From a virus, in IMG/VR virus record IMGVR_UViG_3300005822_000003, positions 1-37,284 of that record: DNA of 37,284 bases. The stretch is one strand, 5' to 3'. The first letter of the stretch is position 1. Every line of letters starts with the position of its first letter. The position numbers were made by a program, and so were the translations under genes. Shown one piece after another: positions 14,663 to 22,011 of the stretch. A model generated the notes under the pieces. That model was not told the DNA's origin. It saw nothing but the letters and a program-made list of their open reading frames with translations, and searched no databases.

Positions 14663-16663
14663 ATGCCGTGGAATGGGTCGGGTAGTTTTTCGAGAGACAA
14701 TGGCACCAATACTGGCCTTACGGTCTGGGAGGATGACTTTAACGCTGGGACAGCGATTAGGGCGGACAACCATGACACGCATGACCAAGATATCGCGGAT
14801 GGGGTAGAGGCTTGCCTAGCCAAGAACGGCGAGAACGCGATGACTGGCGCGCTGAACATGGGCGGGCAGAAGGCAACCAACGCGGCCGTTGGTACTGCCG
14901 CTTCTGATCTGCCAACATTGGCGCAGGTCCAGGCAAATACGATCTCGTACGCGGCGGATGGCGGCGCGGCCAACGCCTACACCGTGTCCCTGTCTCCCGC
15001 GGCCACAGCCTACACCGCTGGCATGCAGGTCTGCTTTAAGGTCGCGAACACGAACACTGGCGCCTCTACTATCAACGTGAATGCGCTCGGAGTTAAAAAT
15101 ATCTTTGTCGACGGCGCTGCCGTCACTGGCGGCGAGCTGATGGCCGGGGACATGGTCGAGCTGCGCTATGACGGCACCCAGTTTCAGGTTGTTTCGTTCC
15201 CAAGGCGTAAGCGCATATCTGGGCCTGCCTCCAGCTTAAATGGCCCGCATTTGACGTTTAATATTGACGGCGACGCTCACGCCCCATTCCAGATTCTTCC
15301 ATTTACGCACGACAACATCCAGCTTCTGTTTGACTCATACTGGGATGGGGTTAGCTCGAAAAGTTCTGACGTAGGGTCAAATTTCCAAATTGTAAAGCAA
15401 TCCGACAAAATTATATTCAACGTCGACTCAGGTGTTGCTGTTGGTTCCACTATATCATGGACCAATATTTTAACGATGGACACGAGCGGTAACGTCTCGC
15501 TTCCTAATGACTCCAACGGCGCCACTACAAACATGCTCAAGATTGGCGCTGGCGAAGATCTTCAACTGTTTCATACTGGCACTAACTCGTACGTTGACCA
15601 CACTTATGCTCCAGGCATCTTGCACATAAGAGCAACGGGAGCCAATGGTGATGTAAGAATTTCCGCTGGGAATTCAGGCGGGACTCTCAAGGAGTGCGTA
15701 AGATTCACCGCAGACGACATTTACCATAGGGTCCAAGGATCGACGGTAACCACGACATCTTCCGGCACATTTTCCATCCAGGGCAATTTGCGCACAACTA
15801 GCGGTTCTGTTGGCAGCCCGCCGCACTCATTCACTTCAGATACTGCCACAGGGGGTTATCTATCTGGTACAAACTCATACGCAATAGCAGCCGGAGGGGT
15901 AGCGGCCGCTGCGTTCGGGGCAACGGCCTCGAAGATAGTTTCAGGGTACCTGACCGTCGGTCCTGCCCTTGAGATGGTGCTTGACTCGACAGGTCACCCT
16001 ACTTTGACAGCAAACAAAGCATCTAGCGACCTTATAATCCAGAATGCTAGGGCAGGACGAGAGGTGTTTCTCCGAGGGACTACCACTGGCTCAGTGTTGA
16101 AAAATATTTTCTTCGGCGATCCTGACGGCTATTCGCAGATGTACTATAGCGGAACGTGGATGGGTAGAGCGGACGCTACCGGGTGGATATGTAACGGCCA
16201 ATGCGAGCCGCAGACTGACAACGCCCACGACGTTGGGAGCCTGTCTTTTCGTTGGGACGACGTTTACGCGACCAACGGAACAATCCAAACATCTGACGCT
16301 CGCCTGAAGACCGACATTGCAAAGATGACCCTTGGCGGAGAGTTCGTTGACTCTCTGAATCCTGTTCATTTCCGATGGCTGACAGGGAAGCGCCGACACA
16401 ATGGCCTGGTAGCTCAGGAAGTAGAACTCGTCCTTCAAAAGTTCGGTATCGCCACGAATGATTTTGCTGGATTCATCAAGGGCGAGATCAACGACAGGGA
16501 AGGGAGCGCGCTCGGCGATAGGCTCGGCCTAAGAATGGAGGAGTTCGTTCCTATCCTGATGAAAAACCTTCAGGAAAACAACGAGAAGATCAGGGCTCTT
16601 GAGGGGAGGAACGCAGCCTTAGAGGCAAGGTTGGCTGCTATCGAGCTAAAGTTGACGCTCTGA
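14663..16663 (+). CDS. Tail fibre with C-terminal S74 self-cleaving chaperone
   Basis: This 666-residue protein carries a short N-terminal part, a long Gly/Ser/Thr/Asn-rich beta region and, from about residue 520, a Peptidase_S74 intramolecular chaperone. The cleavage motif is visible as Ser544-Asp545-x-Arg547-x-Lys549. The C-terminus is a coiled coil (NLQENNEKIRALEGRNA) as in trimeric chaperones. The chaperone folds the trimer and is then cut off before the Ser. Early residues (DDFNAGTAIRADNHDTHDQ) match the attachment part of phage fibres. It should bind the host receptor. The gene ends at the terminator shared with the converging operon. Confidence 0.85.
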   Translation: MPWNGSGSFSRDNGTNTGLTVWEDDFNAGTAIRADNHDTHDQDIADGVEACLAKNGENAMTGALNMGGQKATNAAVGTAASDLPTLAQVQANTISYAADGGAANAYTVSLSPAATAYTAGMQVCFKVANTNTGASTINVNALGVKNIFVDGAAVTGGELMAGDMVELRYDGTQFQVVSFPRRKRISGPASSLNGPHLTFNIDGDAHAPFQILPFTHDNIQLLFDSYWDGVSSKSSDVGSNFQIVKQSDKIIFNVDSGVAVGSTISWTNILTMDTSGNVSLPNDSNGATTNMLKIGAGEDLQLFHTGTNSYVDHTYAPGILHIRATGANGDVRISAGNSGGTLKECVRFTADDIYHRVQGSTVTTTSSGTFSIQGNLRTTSGSVGSPPHSFTSDTATGGYLSGTNSYAIAAGGVAAAAFGATASKIVSGYLTVGPALEMVLDSTGHPTLTANKASSDLIIQNARAGREVFLRGTTTGSVLKNIFFGDPDGYSQMYYSGTWMGRADATGWICNGQCEPQTDNAHDVGSLSFRWDDVYATNGTIQTSDARLKTDIAKMTLGGEFVDSLNPVHFRWLTGKRRHNGLVAQEVELVLQKFGIATNDFAGFIKGEINDREGSALGDRLGLRMEEFVPILMKNLQENNEKIRALEGRNAALEARLAAIELKLTL

Positions 16664-16670
16664 TGATGGC

Positions 16671-16696
16671 GCCGACCCCGCATGAGCAGGGTCGGC
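16671..16696. terminator. Shared hairpin terminator between converging operons
   Basis: GCCGACCC (16671-16678) pairs with GGGTCGGC (16689-16696) around a 10-base loop. It sits eight bases after the fibre stop and 10 bases past the end of the dUTPase on the other strand. There is no long U-run on either side, so efficiency is uncertain, but position supports two-way termination. Confidence 0.6.
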
Positions 16697-16705
16697 AAGC
16701 GCTAA

Positions 16706-17152
16706 TTACCTCCCGCTGTGTCCGAATCCGCCAGTGCCTCTTTCTGTTTTGGCTCCGAATTCCGTTACCACGTCCCATCCCGCCCTCTCGACTGGGATAA
16801 ATACCATCTGAGCAATGCGCTCACCTGGCTGGATCGTGTAGAAGATGTTGCCGCGATTGTAGACCGATATAAACACCTCGCCCTGATAGTCTCCGTCTAT
16901 GAGGCCAGTCCCGTTACCAAGGATGATCCCGTGCTTGTGGCCTAGTCCGGACCTTGGAATCAGGATCGCCGCGTGCGAGTTGGTCATGATGCTTATAGCA
17001 ATGCCGGACGGGATAAGCTCGGCGTCTGCGCCTGGCCAAATCTCGATAGGCTCATCAATGCATGCCATAAGGTCTAGCCCTGCAGCCATATCGGTTGCTG
17101 GCTCGGGAATCATCGCTCCCGGTCGGGTAACCTTGATTTCGACGTTTATCAT
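16706..17152 (-). CDS. dut: dUTP diphosphatase (trimeric Dut)
   Basis: This 148-residue protein shows all five motifs of trimeric dUTPase: MAAGLDLMA (I), [11 protein letters not shown] (II), [15 protein letters not shown] (III), [12 protein letters not shown] (IV) and the C-terminal arm [11 protein letters not shown] (V). It hydrolyses dUTP to dUMP and pyrophosphate, keeping uracil out of phage DNA and feeding dTMP synthesis. It is the last gene of the minus-strand early operon; its ATG overlaps the stop of the gene before it (ATGA-type). Confidence 0.95.
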   Translation of the reverse strand: MINVEIKVTRPGAMIPEPATDMAAGLDLMACIDEPIEIWPGADAELIPSGIAISIMTNSHAAILIPRSGLGHKHGIILGNGTGLIDGDYQGEVFISVYNRGNIFYTIQPGERIAQMVFIPVERAGWDVVTEFGAKTERGTGGFGHSGR

Positions 17153-17559
17153 TTCGCTCCCCCAAATGTGTGCCGGTAACCTATCCCGATCATGTTCAGC
17201 CCAGTATCAGCCGCTTCTGGGTTGCTGTAGTGTGTCGCCTGAAGGTACCAGCCAGGGTACTTCTCAACCTCGTAGCCTACGGACAGTTCTAAGACTGCCG
17301 GGAAGTCCAGGTTGCCGTGTGCCTCCATCTCGTCAAAATCGCTGTCATGGAGGTGTGCGGCGGCCTGGACGTATGGCGCCGCCATAACGGTGTCTCCCCA
17401 GAGCATGAGGAAGGCTAGCGACGCCACGACGAACACGAACCATCTGTAGGCGTGCATTATCATGAACAGCTTGCGGTGCTCCCCTTGGCAGTTGTTCGGA
17501 GCGTGAAGCCCAGGTTTGCCGGTGTATTGCTCGTAATGCGAATATGGCTTGTTGGTCAT
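17149..17559 (-). CDS. Membrane-anchored or exported small beta-rich protein
   Basis: This 136-residue protein starts at 17559 after AAAGGAT. Residues about 40-60 are a hydrophobic segment ([14 protein letters not shown]) ending in VMAAP, so it is either a late signal peptide with an A-A cleavage site or a type II anchor after a 38-residue cytoplasmic head. The rest resembles strands of a small outer-membrane barrel ([30 protein letters not shown]). It lies between the amidase and dUTPase genes. Possible roles are envelope disruption during lysis or superinfection exclusion. No family recognised. Confidence 0.6.
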   Translation of the reverse strand: MTNKPYSHYEQYTGKPGLHAPNNCQGEHRKLFMIMHAYRWFVFVVASLAFLMLWGDTVMAAPYVQAAAHLHDSDFDEMEAHGNLDFPAVLELSVGYEVEKYPGWYLQATHYSNPEAADTGLNMIGIGYRHTFGGAK

Positions 17560-17570
17560 CTCGTTATCCT

Positions 17571-18368
17571 TTAGATCTGTTGATCCGCCATCCGGGCCCT
17601 TATTTTCTGGATTGTTTGGAGGCAGGCAAGAAGCGCAGTCTGCGAGGCGTTGATCTTTTGTTGCAGATAAATCGCTCGATTCACCTCTCGATCTAGCTCG
17701 GAAAGTTCTTGGTCTGTGGGTTTCTCGTTATCCACTGGCCCGCTCCCAGCCTTCCTGAGACGTTCAACGTATCTAGGATTATTTGCTATAAGGTCTATGT
17801 TGAAACGCTTCCCGACAAGCATTTCCGCCGCTTCCGAAAGCACCGCCTCCGCATAATCGGCCTCAAGCCCTCCGCCTAGCACAAGCGCGCCGCGATCGTG
17901 CGGGTTGCTCAGCTTCCCCTTGTGGCCGACGCTGAAGGCTACAAGCCCGCCATCTGGGAACATCTTTTGTATGCCTTCCCCAATGACGGTGGCAAGAATT
18001 TGTCGCCCGTGCTTCGATCTGAGCGTGTCGGAGCCGTCATATGACGAGCAGAACAGAGGCTCCAAAAGAACGGCGGGCATTCTCGTGTATTTAATGCTGC
18101 TATTGCCGCGCCCATGAATCCCACCAATGGATATGCCTGTCTTGCCGTAACGCCCGATTTTTAGGCGCGACGAGTATTCCCCAGCCATCCATGTTGCAAG
18201 ATCAATGCTTGTTGAGCTGGCGTTATCGCCAACCACCACTAGCGAGTAATTCGTGTTTGGGTCTACTGCGCTGTTGAAGTGCTGTTCGACATACACAATG
18301 GCATTATCGTTGTTCGCCATTTGCTGCCTGTCTGAGTAGTTGCCAGAGTAGAACTTTACTGAGTACAT
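17571..18368 (-). CDS. N-acetylmuramoyl-L-alanine amidase (probable endolysin)
   Basis: This 265-residue protein has AAGGAG seven bases before its ATG. It carries the zinc and catalytic motifs of Amidase_3 enzymes but in swapped order: His30 in EQHFNS (usual third motif), Glu103 in MPAVLLEPLF (usual last motif), then His149 in VGHKGK-x-DRGAL (usual first motif) and Glu169/174 in LEADYAEAVL (usual second). This reads as a circular permutation. Amidases of this kind cut the bond between muramic acid and the stem peptide. Residues about 205-265 form a charged helical tail. No signal peptide, so it needs a holin to cross the membrane. Confidence 0.7.
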   Translation of the reverse strand: MYSVKFYSGNYSDRQQMANNDNAIVYVEQHFNSAVDPNTNYSLVVVGDNASSTSIDLATWMAGEYSSRLKIGRYGKTGISIGGIHGRGNSSIKYTRMPAVLLEPLFCSSYDGSDTLRSKHGRQILATVIGEGIQKMFPDGGLVAFSVGHKGKLSNPHDRGALVLGGGLEADYAEAVLSEAAEMLVGKRFNIDLIANNPRYVERLRKAGSGPVDNEKPTDQELSELDREVNRAIYLQQKINASQTALLACLQTIQKIRARMADQQI

Positions 18369-18381
18369 TCCATGCTCCTTA

Positions 18382-18468
18382 TTACTGGAATCCGTTCGCC
18401 GCTATCATAAAGATGACGGCGAGCAACAAACTGAAGCTGATCACCACAAAGGCATTTTCTTCGCTCAT
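18382..18468 (-). CDS. 28-residue single-TM peptide before the amidase
   Basis: A short minus-strand ORF starts at 18468 with ATGA overlap to the stop of the 83-residue gene and ends 13 bases before the amidase ATG. After a four-residue acidic start it is one hydrophobic helix (FVVISFSLLLAVIFMIAA) ending in NGFQ. The location directly before the amidase fits a pinholin-like or regulatory lysis peptide, but size alone proves nothing. The junction preceding it duplicates the junction after csrA. Confidence 0.55.
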   Translation of the reverse strand: MSEENAFVVISFSLLLAVIFMIAANGFQ

Positions 18469-18716
18469 CTATTCCCCGCCTTTCGTTTAGCGGCAGCGAT
18501 CCGCTCGTCGTAATCAAGCGATCCGCTCAGTCTAAGGTTGCGTCTCCAAGGTGATTTGCTTGCTCCATTGGTTCCGCACTGGCTCTTGGTCAGCTTCGGC
18601 GTATTCTTGGCTTCTTCAAACGACATGCCGCGCCGAAGCCTGTGGCGGAACGTGTTGACCGTCATGCCGATCTTGTCCGCCGCCGCCTTTACTTCGTCAT
18701 ATGTTGGCTCGCTCAT
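18465..18716 (-). CDS. Small HTH-like DNA-binding protein
   Basis: This 83-residue basic protein has a helix-turn-helix-like N-terminus: DEVKAAADKIGMTVNTFRHRLRRGMSFEEAKN, in which AADKIGMTVNTFRHRL would be the two helices. It resembles short phage proteins with a homeodomain-like or AlpA-like fold. The C-terminus is Arg/Lys-rich. Its ATG overlaps the stop of csrA and its stop overlaps the ATG of the membrane peptide, so all three are coupled. It probably binds DNA; target unknown. Confidence 0.6.
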   Translation of the reverse strand: MSEPTYDEVKAAADKIGMTVNTFRHRLRRGMSFEEAKNTPKLTKSQCGTNGASKSPWRRNLRLSGSLDYDERIAAAKRKAGNR

Positions 18717-18892
18717 CTATTCCCCCCGTTGCGAACAAGCTCGTCTCGCAAGATCTTGTAGTTGTCTGGGGCTTCAATACCGACCTTGATAAACCCGCGG
18801 CCGTCTTCCCACACCTTTACCCAGATCTCGGCTCCGCTTTGCTCTTCAACAATCTGGATGGATTCTCCGGTCTTTCTTCCTAGTACCAGCAT
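18713..18892 (-). CDS. csrA: CsrA/RsmA-family RNA-binding regulator
   Basis: A 59-residue ORF starts at 18892 after AGGAG. It begins MLVLGRKTGESIQI, matching the CsrA start with Leu4, Arg6, Gly9 and Glu10 conserved, and ends with IKVGIEAPDNYKILRDELV, matching the CsrA segment with the key C-terminal Arg (position 44 region; HREEI in E. coli). The middle is changed from the cellular protein. CsrA dimers bind GGA in mRNA leaders, usually blocking ribosome binding. It lies between the exonuclease and HTH genes, coupled to the latter. A phage copy could act on host or phage mRNAs; two CsrA-like sites lie at 21194-21244. Confidence 0.85.
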   Translation of the reverse strand: MLVLGRKTGESIQIVEEQSGAEIWVKVWEDGRGFIKVGIEAPDNYKILRDELVRNGGNR

Positions 18893-18894
18893 GT

Positions 18895-20373
18895 CTATCT
18901 CCTGTTTTCATCAAAAATACGAGAGGCCTCCTCAAATCCTACCCAATCATCAACGCCAGCCGCTTGTAGCGCGTTGGCCCACTCCCTAGCCTCAACAAGC
19001 TCGGTATATTCGGCCTTTGTTATTGTGATCATTTCGACGTTGAGCGTTAGCTCATCCGCAAGCTCCGCAATTGTTTCTCGTGGAGGATCGTGCGGCAGCT
19101 CCTCCTTGATCTCAGGTTCGGCACTCCTTTGCCTCTCTTGCTCGACGGCCAATCTTGCCGCTTCCTCCTTGGCGCGCTCAATGCGCTCATTCTCGACCCT
19201 CTTAGCTTCCCTGGCTTCGATAGCGGCCGCGTCAGCCAGGCGGTCATAGTCGAGGATGGCTTGAGTTAGCGCGTGCTCGGCGGCGTCTGTGAGCCCCGTG
19301 ACGGTCCTGCGTCCCTTCATCGCCTCTCTTGGATTGAACGCGTAATCGATGACTGGCCGAACGTCCGTGTAGCCTGCCAGCTTTTCCCTCGCGTGCGCCT
19401 GGAACTTCTCTGAAACGTCAATAACGATATTAAGCCGGATTGACTCCTTCTTTTCTTTTACGAGCCTCGACAAAGTAAGGCGGCTTTCCCGTAACTTCTT
19501 GCCTATCGCGTCAACCTTGGAAAAGAACCTATCAAGATCGGCGGTTGACTGGAGCGAGGACGCTTTTGCATCCTGAAGGGCCTTCTCTGCTTTCGCGCAA
19601 ATCTTTACATTCGCTTCCGCGTTGGCAAAGTCTTGATCATCGACCAGCACGGCATTGATTCCGTCCAGAAATTTATGCGCCGCCTCCTCGAAGGAATTGA
19701 TATTACTGGATACCAGTGCTCCCGATACGTTGGCAAACAGAACAGGCAGGCCTGGGGGGGCAATGTCAGGTTCTGGCTTTTCCTTTATTTCGCGGCCCTT
19801 ATAGCTTGCCAAGTCTTCGGCGAATAGCTTCCACCCAGCGATTACTCTTTCTCGGCGCTCTGGGGTAGATCTGTACTCGAGGAGCGCAAACTCATTATCG
19901 GATTTTCCGCTTGACGTAGTAAAAAAGATTACATTTGAGCCGCAAACAAGGAGCTGTTGCTCAACCTGCGGCCAATGCGAATCTGGAAGGTCTCCGTATA
20001 GATCAAGCCAGACCGCTAGAGCTTTATTCCATTGCTTATTTTCCCAGCCTATGCAGCCAGACATCGTCAATCCATCCATGCTCGCAAGAAGCGGGAGCCC
20101 TTCAATCTCGTTTGCCGCGGTGACAGGGTATAGATTTTCGCCTACAAGCCTCTCAATTACAGGCCTAGTTAGCGCCTCTGCTTCATGTCCTTCTTCGAGG
20201 TGCTTTGAGTATCCTTCCTCCTTTCGCTCCCGGAATGCTTTCTCTCGTAAAAGCTCATCTCTGGTTGTGTGCTTGGATAATCCAAGCATGGCCGCTGCTT
20301 CGCTTGCGGAGAAGTAATCTAGCTTGAGTTCAAGCCACTCTTCCGTACCTTGAATTACGTTTAATATTTCCAT
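18895..20373 (-). CDS. YqaJ-type viral recombinase exonuclease
   Basis: This 492-residue protein has a YqaJ nuclease domain in its first ~200 residues: GTEEWLELKLDYFSASEAA, LGLSKHTTRDELLREKA, HEAEALTRPVIE, then the PD-(D/E)xK core ASMDGLTM and GWENKQW, and WPQVEQQLLVCG. It degrades one strand of double-stranded DNA ends to make single strands for annealing. The remaining ~290 residues are helical and charged with coiled-coil character (REAKRVENERIERAKEEAAR), longer than lambda Exo. It follows the ERF annealing gene after 17 bases, giving a two-part recombination system. Confidence 0.85.
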   Translation of the reverse strand: MEILNVIQGTEEWLELKLDYFSASEAAAMLGLSKHTTRDELLREKAFRERKEEGYSKHLEEGHEAEALTRPVIERLVGENLYPVTAANEIEGLPLLASMDGLTMSGCIGWENKQWNKALAVWLDLYGDLPDSHWPQVEQQLLVCGSNVIFFTTSSGKSDNEFALLEYRSTPERRERVIAGWKLFAEDLASYKGREIKEKPEPDIAPPGLPVLFANVSGALVSSNINSFEEAAHKFLDGINAVLVDDQDFANAEANVKICAKAEKALQDAKASSLQSTADLDRFFSKVDAIGKKLRESRLTLSRLVKEKKESIRLNIVIDVSEKFQAHAREKLAGYTDVRPVIDYAFNPREAMKGRRTVTGLTDAAEHALTQAILDYDRLADAAAIEAREAKRVENERIERAKEEAARLAVEQERQRSAEPEIKEELPHDPPRETIAELADELTLNVEMITITKAEYTELVEAREWANALQAAGVDDWVGFEEASRIFDENRR

Positions 20374-20390
20374 TTATATGCTTCCAAAGT

Positions 20391-21008
20391 CTATTGAGGT
20401 GGGGCTAGCCCTTCGAGAGACCTTATAAGGCTTACTTGCGTAGGAGTGAGTGTGTATTGAGTTGAGATTGCGTTAATTATTTGCATGGCGCTGCGCTTTC
20501 CGGAAGAAATAAGCCCCTCCCATTTCTTCTGGTTCGCGGCCATCTCGGTTTTAGGATATGGCGGAAGCTGGTCAGCATCTTGCTTTGACTGTTGCTTCTC
20601 GCCGCCAGGGGCCGGAGATATAGAGTTGCCGTCGTCATCTACTTGAGATATCCCAACAAACCCTGCAAGGCCGGATTTGCGCATGTAAGTGATTGCGGCC
20701 GCAACCTTCTGCGGGTTGTTTGAGTCAGCAAAAAGTTGCTGTGCTTCCTGCGAAACCCATTGCCCGCTCTCGTGGGCGATTAGCGTTGTTAGCGACACGC
20801 CTCCATCAAGAGCGCCAGGCATTTGCATCACCGCAAGCCCATGATCAGCAAGGGGTTTCCTGCATGCTTCCCAAATCTCTGAGAGATCGGCGTACTTTGA
20901 TCTGAAGTGCGGGTTATTAGAGGTTTTTTTGGCTCCGGCTATCTCGCCTTGAGCCGCAGCTAAAGATGCAGCTAGATTGCCTATTTCATCTGACTTCTTG
21001 AAGTCCAT
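20391..21008 (-). CDS. erf: ERF-family single-strand annealing protein
   Basis: This 205-residue protein has the ERF signature: PHFRSKYADLSEIWEACRKPL, then LADHGLAVMQM, GVSLTTLIAHESGQWV and AAAITYMRKSGLAGFVGI. ERF proteins form rings and anneal complementary single strands during phage recombination. The C-terminal part (from about 150) is a small helical domain that may contact SSB. The ATG follows AGGAG, which overlaps the stop of the 56-residue gene before it. The exonuclease gene is next, as in many phage recombination modules. Confidence 0.9.
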   Translation of the reverse strand: MDFKKSDEIGNLAASLAAAQGEIAGAKKTSNNPHFRSKYADLSEIWEACRKPLADHGLAVMQMPGALDGGVSLTTLIAHESGQWVSQEAQQLFADSNNPQKVAAAITYMRKSGLAGFVGISQVDDDGNSISPAPGGEKQQSKQDADQLPPYPKTEMAANQKKWEGLISSGKRSAMQIINAISTQYTLTPTQVSLIRSLEGLAPPQ

Positions 21009-21018
21009 TCGAGCGCTC

Positions 21019-21189
21019 CTAGTCTGGGTATGGGACTACCCAAGGGTGGTTGTGTATGGCATAGATATTGTCTATGAGCCATACGGGGAGGTTGTTTACT
21101 ACAGAGTAGCTTTCGCTATCGCCAGAAACGCTGGGATCAACGATAGGGCTGTCATCGTAGACAGTAGGAATAGGGTTTTCTGTTGACAT
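21019..21189 (-). CDS. 56-residue early protein, unknown
   Basis: A minus-strand ORF starts at 21189 with AAGGA seven bases before the ATG and ends with TAG inside the erf ribosome site, so it is coupled to erf. It is acidic in the first half (VYDDSPIVDPSVSGDSESY) and hydrophobic/aromatic in the second (WLIDNIYAIHNHPWVVPYPD). Its ribosome site is part of a sequence closely matching the CsrA target consensus. It overlaps another ORF in a different frame (21099-21269); this one is the better gene by composition and fit. Function unknown. Confidence 0.55.
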   Translation of the reverse strand: MSTENPIPTVYDDSPIVDPSVSGDSESYSVVNNLPVWLIDNIYAIHNHPWVVPYPD

Positions 21190-21269
21190 TTTGACATCCT
21201 TGGTTGATACGGCCTTGCTAGTTGTCTGCTTTGCTCGTACATCCTGATTACCTGCTCCGAGTTGCTCAT
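21099..21269 (-). CDS. Alternative 56-residue leader ORF overlapping the previous one
   Basis: A second ORF starts at 21269, about 11 bases after the predicted transcription start, with AGGA five bases before its ATG. The first half is polar (SNSEQVIRMYEQSRQLARP), the second hydrophobic (TLFLLSTMTALSLIPAFLAI), so it could be a one-span membrane peptide. The last 91 bases overlap the 21019-21189 ORF in another frame. It may be real, a leader controlling the downstream ORF, or chance. Confidence 0.3.
   Translation of the reverse strand: MSNSEQVIRMYEQSRQLARPYQPRMSKCQQKTLFLLSTMTALSLIPAFLAIAKATL
21194..21244 (-). promoter_or_regulatory. Two CsrA-type GGATGT sites in the erf-operon leader
   Basis: On the minus strand CAGGATGT and CCAAGGATGT place GGATGT at 21244-21239 and 21199-21194, 45 bases apart. 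The second, with its upstream bases, matches the CsrA consensus RUACARGGAUGU at 10 of 12 positions and contains the ribosome site of the 56-residue gene. CsrA usually binds two such sites at once. Regulation is inferred, not shown. Confidence 0.4.
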
Positions 21270-21286
21270 ACAGTTCCTGTAGTTAT

Positions 21287-21315
21287 AGTCTAGCTGTTGT
21301 TAACATCCATGTCAA
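21287..21315 (-). promoter_or_regulatory. Minus-strand early promoter before the recombination genes
   Basis: On the minus strand: TTGACA (21315-21310), 17 bases, TAGACT (21292-21287). The -35 is perfect and the -10 matches at four of six bases. It would start transcription near 21280 and drive the 56-residue ORF, erf, exonuclease, csrA and downstream genes. The same -35/-10 pair recurs at 22747-22774. Confidence 0.65.
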
Positions 21316-21323
21316 GCATTCCT

Positions 21324-21521
21324 TTATAGATCCTCAACTCTGATTGGCGGTTTTGCCAGTGTTCCCTTTATCTCGTCATGCAGATCATAGTCGGTGCTGA
21401 TCTCTATTGCTGTCCCAGCGAAGTAGATAGACTTTTCGCCCTCGAACAAGTCCGCGTTCATCGTGCCGTAATAGCTCTTGCCGTGGACGTTGATGAGTAC
21501 GTTAAATTTCTCAGATTCCAT
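21324..21521 (-). CDS. Small early protein, unknown
   Basis: The frame is open from a TTG at 21566, but the ATG at 21521 follows GGAG by nine bases and gives 65 residues. The protein is acidic and beta-like (KFNVLINVHGKSYYGTMNA, YFAGTAIEISTDYD). It ends just upstream of the promoter at 21287-21315. Product not recognised; position suggests an early host-takeover or accessory protein. Confidence 0.6.
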   Translation of the reverse strand: MESEKFNVLINVHGKSYYGTMNADLFEGEKSIYFAGTAIEISTDYDLHDEIKGTLAKPPIRVEDL

Positions 21522-21544
21522 CTTTGCATGCTCCGTCGTATGGT

Positions 21545-21793
21545 TTATAAAGTTGGGTTCTTCCAAGGTCGGTATCCTAGGCGCTCACACATGGCATCCC
21601 CTTGCCCCATCTCTGGCGACCCGCTGGTAAGGGATCGCCGACGCAGAAGATACTGTATGACCTTCTCCTTCTCCCATAGGGCCCGCCTTAGCTTGGCGCG
21701 CTCCGCTGCTCCTCCTTCTTCAGCCTTCCTCAGTTCGTCAACAACGCCGATTATTCCTTTGCCGCTCATCTTTGCTTTGTCGATGATCCACAT
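21545..21793 (-). CDS. Small helical early protein, unknown
   Basis: An 82-residue protein starting at 21793 after GAGG. It is strongly charged with a likely long helix (DELRKAEEGGAAERAKLRRALWEKEKV as overlapping heptads, residues about 19-48) followed by a basic patch (LLRRRS). The C-terminus is polar with SGSPEMGQGD. It follows the preceding gene by 10 bases. Possibly a coiled-coil or nucleic-acid-associated protein; function unknown. Confidence 0.55.
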   Translation of the reverse strand: MWIIDKAKMSGKGIIGVVDELRKAEEGGAAERAKLRRALWEKEKVIQYLLRRRSLTSGSPEMGQGDAMCERLGYRPWKNPTL

Positions 21794-21803
21794 GTCAGCC
21801 TCA

Positions 21804-21980
21804 CTAAAACGGTGGGTCTTCCCAGTCTATGTCTGAAGGAATCGATCCGATGTAATCCTTTACATCCTCGAGCGCCTCCTCCCCCTCGTTGACAAGAAAT
21901 TCCTGTTCAGCTTTCTCCCACGTTTCATCTCTCATATTGTCGTAGTTGCGCTGCATGTCGTTAAAGTCGAGCTGCTTCAT
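21804..21980 (-). CDS. Small acidic early protein, unknown
   Basis: The frame is open further upstream, but the ATG at 21980 follows GGGAG with proper spacing, giving 58 residues. It is highly acidic (EKAEQEFLVNEGEEALEDVKDY, with SDIDWEDPPF at the end). Small acidic early phage proteins often bind host proteins or mimic DNA, but there is no direct evidence here. It begins after the stop of the 83-residue gene with 31 bases between. Confidence 0.55.
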   Translation of the reverse strand: MKQLDFNDMQRNYDNMRDETWEKAEQEFLVNEGEEALEDVKDYIGSIPSDIDWEDPPF

Positions 21981-22011
21981 TCCTGTCTCCCTAGAAAATG
22001 TTGACTGGGTC

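Noticed and set aside
16517-16531. A fourth copy of the ATAGGC hairpin inside the fibre gene
   Set aside because: It reads ATAGGC-TCG-GCCTAA, imperfect, alone and in coding sequence; taken as chance.
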